Assembly (NCBI GenBank): GCA_022548915.1 | Contig: JAKZES010000003.1 | Coordinates: 1 to 64,000, forward strand | Origin: Verrucomicrobiaceae bacterium E54 | GTDB taxonomy: Bacteria; Verrucomicrobiota; Verrucomicrobiia; Verrucomicrobiales; Akkermansiaceae | Length of the DNA: 64,000 nucleotides | Reading direction: 5' to 3' | In this document: positions 58,428 through 64,000 of the stretch, piece by piece | Numbering within the stretch: the first letter of the stretch is position 1 | How the letters are laid out: each line of letters begins with the position of its first letter | Position numbers and translations under genes: made by a program | Notes under the pieces: generated by a model | Databases searched by the model: none | Told to the model about the DNA's origin: nothing | Seen by the model: only the letters and a program-made list of their open reading frames with translations

Positions 58428-59636
58428 ATGTCGCTTCTGGGAATGCTGCTGTTGCTCGGTCTCGCGTACGCGCTTTCCCGCGGACGGCGGTCGATCCGGT
58501 GGCGCACGGTCGGCCTGGCCTTCGCGCTGCAACTGCTGATCGGGTTGCTGGTCTTCCGGGTCCCGTGGGGCAAGGATGCGCTCGACTGGCTCTCGGCCCA
58601 CGTGGCGGCGGTGATCGCCGCCGGGGACGACGGCATCGCGTTCTTGTTCGGGCCACTGGTGGAGGTCGATTCGATCGGCTTCGTCTTCGCCTTCAAGGTG
58701 CTGCCGGTGATCATCTTCTTCTCCTCGCTGATCGCCGTGCTCTACCACCTGAAGATCATGCAGTGGGTGATCCTCGTCCTCGGCGGCGGCTTGAGGAAAC
58801 TGCTAGGCACCAGCCGCGCCGAGTCGCTGTCGGCAGCGGCGAACATCTTCGTCGGCCAGACCGAGGCGCCGCTGGTGGTGAAGCCCTACGTCGCGCGCAT
58901 GACCCGCTCAGAGCTTTTCGCGGTGATGTGCGGCGGCCTGGCCAGCGTGGCGGGATCGGTGCTGGCCGGCTACGCCAGCATGGGGGTCGAGCTGAAATAC
59001 CTGCTCGCCGCGTCCTTCATGGCCGCACCGGGTGGACTGCTTTTCGCCAAGATCCTGATGCCCGAGACCGAGAAGCCTGAGGAGGTCACGCTCGACTGGG
59101 ACGAGGGTGACGACAAGCCGGTCAATGTGCTGGACGCCGCCGCGCTCGGCGCCGCCACCGGCCTCAAGCTGGCGCTGAATGTCGGTGCGATGCTCCTCGC
59201 CTTCATCGGGCTGATCGCGCTGATCAATCTGATGCTGGGCGGGATCGGTGCGTGGTTCGACCGGCCCGATTTGAGTCTCGAGTTGATCCTCGGCTCGATC
59301 TTCGCGCCGGTCGCCTGGTCATTGGGCATGCCGTGGGGCGACAGCGTGTCGGGCGGGAGTCTCATCGGCCAGAAGCTGATTCTCAACGAGTTCGTCGCCT
59401 ACGGCCAGTTCCGCGAGATGGGCGAGATGTTCAGCGAGCGCAGCAAGGCGATCGTCACGGTCGCCCTCTGCGGCTTTGCCAACCTTTCCTCGATCGCCAT
59501 CCTGCTCGGCGGCCTCGGAGGCATGGCGCCCACTCGCCGCCAGGAGATCGCCCGCTTCGGCCTGCTGGCCGTCGCTGCCGGGACCTTCTCGAACCTGATG
59601 AGCGCCGCGATTGCCGGGCTGTTCTGGACGGGATAG
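58428..59636 (+). CDS. concentrative nucleoside transporter (CNT/NupC family)
   Basis: A 402-residue membrane protein with about ten spans and the CNT core ([74 protein letters not shown]). These cation-coupled importers carry nucleosides. It starts 64 bases after the DUF1080 stop, and a strong ribosome-binding site for the next gene follows. A decayed copy of its sequence lies at 61191-61286. Confidence 0.92.
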   Translation: MSLLGMLLLLGLAYALSRGRRSIRWRTVGLAFALQLLIGLLVFRVPWGKDALDWLSAHVAAVIAAGDDGIAFLFGPLVEVDSIGFVFAFKVLPVIIFFSSLIAVLYHLKIMQWVILVLGGGLRKLLGTSRAESLSAAANIFVGQTEAPLVVKPYVARMTRSELFAVMCGGLASVAGSVLAGYASMGVELKYLLAASFMAAPGGLLFAKILMPETEKPEEVTLDWDEGDDKPVNVLDAAALGAATGLKLALNVGAMLLAFIGLIALINLMLGGIGAWFDRPDLSLELILGSIFAPVAWSLGMPWGDSVSGGSLIGQKLILNEFVAYGQFREMGEMFSERSKAIVTVALCGFANLSSIAILLGGLGGMAPTRRQEIARFGLLAVAAGTFSNLMSAAIAGLFWTG

Positions 59637-59697
59637 GGTAGGCCAAATCCCGGAAGCGGAGGAACGCCTCGGGAACTCAGTGAAAGGAGGTCATGCG

Positions 59698-60336
59698 ATG
59701 AAGAGTCACAAGCGAATCCAAGGGTGTCTCGGCAAGAGGATGGGTCTGGTTTCAACCGCTGCCATGATGATGGCGGCCGGGACGATGCCGGCGGAAGACA
59801 TCGCCTATCCTGTGGCGAAAGTGAGTTTCAAGGACTTCGAGGGCCTCGTCGCGGAGGCGGGGAAGCATCGTGCGGACCGGTTGGTGGATCTCGACACCTT
59901 TCTGAAGATGAGCAGGGAGCCGGGCGTCATCATTCTGGACACCCGCTCGCAATTCCGTTTCGACCGCATTCACGTGAAGGGGGCGAAGCACCTGAACTTC
60001 TCCGATTTCACCCAGGCCAATCTGGCGGAGGTGATTCCCACCTTCGAGACGACCGTCCTGATCTACTGCAACAACAACTTCGAGGGCAACCAGACCGACT
60101 TCGCCTCCAAGATCGCCCTGCCGAGGCCGAAGGGCCGCGTGACCCCGGCCGAGCAGTTCTCCGTTCAGGAAAGGCCGATCATGATGGCGCTGAACATCCC
60201 CACCTATGTGAATCTCTACGGTTACGGCTATCGCAAGGTTTACGAGTTGCACGAACTGGTCGACGTCAAGGATCCGCGGATCATTTTCGAGGGATCGATT
60301 GTCGACAAGCCGGACAAGCCCGGCGTCGGGAAGTGA
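59698..60336 (+). CDS. secreted rhodanese-like protein
   Basis: A 212-residue protein with start at 59698, chosen because AAAGGAGGT lies eight bases upstream and it yields a signal-like N-terminus (MGLVSTAAMMMAAGTMPA). A rhodanese fold is suggested by FKDFEGLVAEAG, VIILDTRSQFRFDRIHVKGAKHLNFSDF and VLIYCNNNFEGNQ. The candidate Cys sits in YCNNNF, but the standard six-residue active loop with a basic residue is absent, so sulfur transfer is doubtful. It follows the CNT gene. Confidence 0.75.
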   Translation: MKSHKRIQGCLGKRMGLVSTAAMMMAAGTMPAEDIAYPVAKVSFKDFEGLVAEAGKHRADRLVDLDTFLKMSREPGVIILDTRSQFRFDRIHVKGAKHLNFSDFTQANLAEVIPTFETTVLIYCNNNFEGNQTDFASKIALPRPKGRVTPAEQFSVQERPIMMALNIPTYVNLYGYGYRKVYELHELVDVKDPRIIFEGSIVDKPDKPGVGK

Positions 60337-60337
60337 C

Positions 60338-60353
60338 CCCTGCTTCCGCAGGG
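60338..60353. repeat. CCCTGC-TTCC-GCAGGG hairpin
   Basis: A perfect 6-bp hairpin directly after the rhodanese-like stop. The text resembles a dispersed repeat hairpin; no T-run follows, so termination is not supported. Confidence 0.4.
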
Positions 60354-60382
60354 ATCCATGAAGCCACCAACCCCGAGACAGC

Positions 60383-61171
60383 ATGTCGCCACTCAAGGGA
60401 CAAGTCGCCTTGGTCACGGGCGGAAGCCGCAGCGTCGGCCGGGGAATCGCGCTCGGTCTGGGTGAGGCCGGAGCGACCGTTTACATCACCGGTCGATCGG
60501 TGAGCGGAAAACTCGCAGCAGAGGTCGACGCTCTCGGTGGGCGGGGAGTGGCGGTCCCCTGTGATCACGAGGATGACGATCAGGTGAGGGCGGTGTTCGG
60601 CCGGATCGAGAAGGAGGAGGGTCGTCTGGACTTGCTGGTCAACAATGCCTGGGGCGGCTACCGGCGCCTCAGGAATCGCAAGGCCAATCCCGGTTTCAAG
60701 TGGAAGGATCCATTCTGGAAGCAGCCGGTGGACTTGTGGGACGACATGCACACCGTGGGAGTGCGGTCGAATTACGTGGCCAGCGTGTTTGCCGCGCGGA
60801 TGATGCAGAGTCAGGGAAGCGGGTTGATCGTCAGCATCTCGTTCTACGCCGGGCGCCGTTACTACGACAACGTCCCCTACGGTGTGTCGAAGGCGGCGAC
60901 GGATCGCCTGGCCCGGGACATGGCGGTGGAGCTGGAGCCGCACCGGGTGGCGTCGGTTTCCCTCTATCCGGGTCACGTGATCGACACCAAGAAGGCACCC
61001 AAGCCGAAGCGGGAATCGGCGCAGTTCGTGGGAAGGGCCGTCGCCGCCCTGGCGGCGGACCCGAAGGTCATGGAAAGAACCGGGCAAGTCCTGGTCGTGG
61101 CCGAGTTGGCCAAGGAATACGGCTTCACCGACACCGACGGCACCCAGCCGGAACCCTATGACAAGTTGTAG
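60383..61171 (+). CDS. short-chain dehydrogenase/reductase
   Basis: A 262-residue classical SDR. The cofactor loop TGGSRSVGRG, NNAWGGY and the YGVSK catalytic pair are present, with Ser in VSISFYAG. It resembles the DHRS1-like subgroup (VGVRSNYVASVFAARMM). The substrate is unknown. It lies 46 bases after the rhodanese-like gene and is followed by the decayed transporter copy. Confidence 0.87.
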   Translation: MSPLKGQVALVTGGSRSVGRGIALGLGEAGATVYITGRSVSGKLAAEVDALGGRGVAVPCDHEDDDQVRAVFGRIEKEEGRLDLLVNNAWGGYRRLRNRKANPGFKWKDPFWKQPVDLWDDMHTVGVRSNYVASVFAARMMQSQGSGLIVSISFYAGRRYYDNVPYGVSKAATDRLARDMAVELEPHRVASVSLYPGHVIDTKKAPKPKRESAQFVGRAVAALAADPKVMERTGQVLVVAELAKEYGFTDTDGTQPEPYDKL

Positions 61172-61190
61172 TCGAAGGGCCCGAGCCAAC

Positions 61191-61286
61191 GTCCTCGATG
61201 CCACCGCGCTGGTGCCGGCACCGGCCTCAAGCTGGCGGCACCTTCTCCAACCTGATGAACGCTTCCGGAGCTCCGTGAAAGGAGCC
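61191..61286 (+). pseudogene. decayed partial copy of the neighbouring CNT transporter gene
   Basis: Three pieces in the right order match the CNT gene and its downstream leader: CACCGGCCTCAAGCTGGCG (also at about 59156-59174), ACCTTCTCCAACCTGATGA (the gene has ACCTTCTCGAACCTGATGA near 59582), and GCTCCGTGAAAGGAG (AACTCAGTGAAAGGAG near 59674 upstream of the rhodanese gene). About 400 bases are missing between the first two. This indicates a duplicated transporter unit that has been deleted down to scraps. Confidence 0.75.
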
Positions 61287-61360
61287 GCTTCCCGGGCTGG
61301 ATGCAGTGGATAGGGGATCCTCGCTTGATTGTGAATACATGGCGGTGGATACCTCCCGCC

Positions 61361-61582
61361 ATGAAGACGCGCGTATTCCGAAGCGGCAATTCCTTGGCGG
61401 TCCGGTTGCCGAAAGAGATGGCTTTGCCTTGTGGCCCGGTTTCGATCCGACGCGAGGGCTCGAGGATTGTCATCGAGGAAATGAACGAGGGAGGCTGGCC
61501 GGAGGGCTTCTTTGACGGCATTCGGATCAAGCGAAAGAGCTTCGGCCGCGAGGTGCCCGAGTTTCACGAGAAGAAGCTGTGA
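61361..61582 (+). CDS. VapB-type antitoxin (AbrB/SpoVT fold)
   Basis: A 73-residue protein with start at 61361 (MKTRVFRSGNSLAVRLPKEM), the swapped-hairpin AbrB-type DNA-binding start of VapB antitoxins. The C-terminal tail (DGIRIKRKSFGREVPEF) would bind VapC. Its stop overlaps the start of a shortened VapC gene. Confidence 0.8.
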   Translation: MKTRVFRSGNSLAVRLPKEMALPCGPVSIRREGSRIVIEEMNEGGWPEGFFDGIRIKRKSFGREVPEFHEKKL

Positions 61583-61812
61583 AGCGCCGGCTCGACACGA
61601 ACGCCTGCATCGACGTCCTGCCATTTGATGACGAGTGCGCGAAAGTCGCGGGAGGGATCAATGCGGCGCTGCTGAACGATGGCACCCCGGTTGGCATTAC
61701 CGACGTCTGGATTGCGGCGACCGGGTTGCGGCACGGTTGGACCGTGGTGACGAGCAATCGACGGGATTTCGAGCGGATCAAGGGTTTGGAGCTGGAGAAC
61801 TGGCGGATTTGA
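61579..61812 (+). pseudogene. VapC-like PIN toxin with internal deletion
   Basis: A 77-residue ORF beginning at a GTG overlapping the antitoxin stop. It opens with KRRLDTNACIDVL, the start of a VapC PIN domain, and then jumps to text matching the second half of such domains (CAKVAGGINAALLNDGTPVG, DVWIAATGLRHGWTVVTSN, FERIKGLELENW). About 50 central residues are missing, including at least one active-site acid. The reading frame is intact, but the product is probably inactive. Confidence 0.75.
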
Positions 61813-61853
61813 TTGTTCACCACTGTGGCAGCTTGTGCATTGATCCGGGGTGG

Positions 61854-62468
61854 ATGCATCTGGCTTTCATCGGCGGGGGTGGTGCGGGCGGTGTTCTCGT
61901 GTTGATCGGGCTTCTGATCCTGTTGCTCCTCAGTCTGCTTCTCGTCGCGGTTGGGGTCACGTTTGCCTGCATGAAGAAGCCGAAATTGTCGGCGGTATCC
62001 TTCTGTGTTGCCCTGGGGATCGGTGGCTACCTTTACTCGTTCTACTCTGAGGTCGCCAAACGGGCTGAACTAGGTGCCAGCCGGAAAACCGATTTCGAGG
62101 TCGAGATGCAACTCTGCGGGCCAGGTGGCTACGCGGTCTTGGTCGATGGAGAGCCTTTCGACGGGGAACGTGTCATGCTGGACGGCACCATTCGTTTTTC
62201 CATCAACTTCGATGAGGTGAGGTCGCTTTCAGGGGAGTGTTCCTCGTTTGACTCGATTCATGATGGCGGAGAATTCGAATCGCTCCATCTTTTCGGTCTC
62301 AAGATAGCAGCAGAAGAGCGGGCATCGTTTCTCGCCAGTTTCGAGTCAGCACCTCAGGGTGCAGACCGATCCGGGTGGACCGAGGATTACTGGGTCGCTT
62401 TTCGGACGCACCATCCGGCGAGAGAATCGCTCGAGTGCCGCAGGAGGGTTGCACGAGGATACGACTGA
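61854..62468 (+). CDS. hypothetical membrane protein
   Basis: A 204-residue protein with start at 61854 (MHLAFIGGGGAGGVLVLIGLL). Two hydrophobic segments occupy about residues 8-38 and 46-62; the rest is soluble and acidic, without a recognised domain. GC content is lower than in neighbours. The 163-base gap to the next gene shows nothing clear. Confidence 0.55.
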   Translation: MHLAFIGGGGAGGVLVLIGLLILLLLSLLLVAVGVTFACMKKPKLSAVSFCVALGIGGYLYSFYSEVAKRAELGASRKTDFEVEMQLCGPGGYAVLVDGEPFDGERVMLDGTIRFSINFDEVRSLSGECSSFDSIHDGGEFESLHLFGLKIAAEERASFLASFESAPQGADRSGWTEDYWVAFRTHHPARESLECRRRVARGYD

Positions 62469-62631
62469 GGTGCTGGTAAGAGAGGCATGTGGAAACTCCC
62501 CATTGTCAACGGGTTGTGCCGGGTTAAAGGTCCGTGAACCTTGAATTCCGTAAACCACGGCGGCGTTCGCGGCATTTCTTAGCGTGGGCGTGTTGCCGGA
62601 TGGGTGAGGTGCCTCGCAAACCCTTCAATCC

Positions 62632-64000
62632 ATGAATCCTCGAAACTCTCTCAGGCGGGTGGCTCCCTTGCTGCTCGTTCTCGGTGTGCTGAACTCGACT
62701 CGGTTGGCCGCTGCGCCGTCGGATCAGGTCTGGCACATCCCCTTTGCGCAGCAGGTGCCCGAGAACAATGGGGGAACTTCGAATTTCTTCCAGATGCGGA
62801 CTCCCTACGTGGAGATCGATCCGGCGGGAACGTTCACGGTGTATCAGGGCTTCTTCAAGAATGGGGGAGTCAATGGGGATCAGAACGGTGGTCAAGTGTA
62901 CTACCGCAACGCCAGCACGGCCGGAGCCTGGCAGTCGTTGCCGCTCGGGTTCCACGCCAACGAGGGCGGAAACCAGTTCTGGAAGGCCACCGTCGATCTG
63001 GGGCCGGGGGGGCTCGATGCCGGGGACGACGACGTGATCGAATACTACATTCTGGTCACCTTCACCGGCGGGAGCCCTTCCGACACGTACATTCATGGTG
63101 GTGATCTCGATCCAGGCTTCGGCAACCAGTTGGTGACCGACATCGAGTCGGGCGCGCAGGCCAGCCCGTATTCGTTCCGCAACCGGCCGGCCTGGATCTT
63201 CCATGCGGACAATCGGGTAATCAATGGCGACGACGTCGAGTTCTGGTCCAAGGTCGGCTACATCGGCGACGTCAACGACCCCTCCACCCGCTGGGCCAAT
63301 GCAGGGAGCGTCTATTTCACGACCGACGGTACCGATCCGGACGGCTCGCTCGGTTCGCCCGCGGGTACCTCGCAGGCCGTTGCGTTCACCTACAACGGGC
63401 CCGAGCAGAACGAAATCGACCAAGGCAGCGTGACCGGTGGCCGCGGCATGTGGTGGCGCGCCACCGCCACGGATCTCCTCCAGGGATTGCCGCTCGGTGC
63501 CACCATTCGCTACAAGGTCGGCTTCTGGAACACCGACACCAACGAGGAAAAGTTCGCCGATCACAACGCAGGTACCAACGACCAGATCTTCTCCTTCACC
63601 AACGGCTCCGTCGGCGACCCGGCTCTCACCGTTTCGACGGCCACCACCGGCACGCTGAATGGCGACTACACCACCTCGAAACTCTATGTCGATGAGATCG
63701 CCGGAGATTCCATTCCCGTCACCGTCGTCTTCGAGCCGGGCGAGCCGAACATCACGCCCGGCAGCGTGGAGGTGGTCACGAACCTGAACCAGCGCCACCG
63801 CACCGACACCGACAAGAACGCCAACGGCATTTCCGACGGTCAGGAATACAACCAGACCGAGGCGATCATCGGGCCATCCACCGACGATACCTATTACTAC
63901 CAGGCTCATGCCATGAACACAACCGGCACGCCGGGTCAGTACTCAGCGGTCATCCAGGCGACCAAGACCGGCGCCTACCGGCTGACGGCTCGGTGGAAGG
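62632..64000 (+). CDS. large secreted protein, possible alpha-amylase family (runs off window)
   Basis: Absent from the track because no stop occurs before the window end. The ATG at 62632 opens at least 456 codons, with signal peptide MNPRNSLRRVAPLLLVLGVL. Mature sequence has repeated beta-sandwich text: VWHIPFAQQVPENNGGTSNF, GFFKNGGVNGDQNGG, FWKATVDLGPGG, VEFWSKVGYIGD, VYFTTDGTDPDG, YKVGFWNTDTNEEKFADHN. This resembles N-terminal E-set regions of secreted GH13-like proteins in Verrucomicrobia, but no catalytic domain is visible yet. A Ca-binding-like DTDKNANGISDGQE motif occurs near residue 400. Confidence 0.75.
   Translation, partial: MNPRNSLRRVAPLLLVLGVLNSTRLAAAPSDQVWHIPFAQQVPENNGGTSNFFQMRTPYVEIDPAGTFTVYQGFFKNGGVNGDQNGGQVYYRNASTAGAWQSLPLGFHANEGGNQFWKATVDLGPGGLDAGDDDVIEYYILVTFTGGSPSDTYIHGGDLDPGFGNQLVTDIESGAQASPYSFRNRPAWIFHADNRVINGDDVEFWSKVGYIGDVNDPSTRWANAGSVYFTTDGTDPDGSLGSPAGTSQAVAFTYNGPEQNEIDQGSVTGGRGMWWRATATDLLQGLPLGATIRYKVGFWNTDTNEEKFADHNAGTNDQIFSFTNGSVGDPALTVSTATTGTLNGDYTTSKLYVDEIAGDSIPVTVVFEPGEPNITPGSVEVVTNLNQRHRTDTDKNANGISDGQEYNQTEAIIGPSTDDTYYYQAHAMNTTGTPGQYSAVIQATKTGAYRLTARWK

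Noticed and set aside
62524-63909. 461-residue minus-strand ORF
   Set aside because: It is the antisense shadow of the secreted amylase-like protein, whose frame has a signal peptide and protein-like repeats.

Overview
The window is a GC-rich bacterial chromosome segment. Gene content points to a verrucomicrobial, probably Verrucomicrobiales-like, heterotroph. Clues are secreted sulfatase, sialate O-acetylesterase, GH2, GH95, DUF1080 and beta-helix enzymes, a TIGR03790-type protein, DUF2851 and DUF6172 proteins, an IF3 with a long acidic tail, and many small palindromic intergenic repeats. The taxon is an inference from gene content; there is no rRNA or tRNA here to test it.

Layout. 1-9.8 kb: an integrase-like gene cut by the window edge, a HupE/UreJ-type membrane protein, a sulfatase, a decayed IS630-type transposase, a 37-bp tandem repeat, RNase R and a sialate O-acetylesterase. 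9-12.4 kb: housekeeping genes uppS, purA and carA. 12.4-18.4 kb: a compact lipid/aryl-polyene-like set with a PlsC acyltransferase, FabZ-like dehydratase, TauE/SafE permease, AMP-ligase, an active ketosynthase and a ketosynthase-like partner lacking the catalytic Cys. 18.5-20.4 kb: a lower-GC stretch with a HicB-like protein, small hypotheticals and a gene fragment. 20.4-26.7 kb: beta-helix protein, CPBP protease, ComF, accD, folC and a hypothetical. 26.6-34.8 kb: mostly minus-strand genes (VF530, DUF6172, spermidine-synthase-like, FAD oxidoreductase, dprA, DUF2851, TIGR03790, MBL hydrolase). 35-39.9 kb: putative metalloprotease, thrS without a TGS domain, infC with an apparent AUC start, and a HAD phosphatase. 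39.9-46.6 kb: a RelE-type toxin-antitoxin pair, then a minus-strand polysaccharide cluster (three glycosyltransferases, an O-antigen polymerase/ligase-like protein and a nucleotide-sugar epimerase). 46.8-53.2 kb: a disulfide oxidoreductase behind a terminator-like leader, a PIN toxin-antitoxin pair, a large GH2 enzyme, another Phd/PIN pair and an orphan antitoxin. 53.2-64 kb: GH95 fucosidase, a secreted DUF3472-like protein, two DUF1080 proteins, a CNT nucleoside transporter, a rhodanese-like protein, an SDR, a decayed copy of the transporter, a broken VapBC pair, a membrane protein and the start of a large secreted amylase-like protein.

How the genes fit together. Secreted sulfatase, esterase, GH95, GH2, DUF1080 and beta-helix proteins suit use of sulfated or acetylated, fucose-containing polysaccharides, but they are dispersed and do not form one locus. 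The two coherent biosynthetic blocks are the ketosynthase/AMP-ligase cluster and the surface-polysaccharide cluster. Several toxin-antitoxin loci, repeats and gene remnants mark the seams between them. No tRNA, rRNA or CRISPR array was seen.
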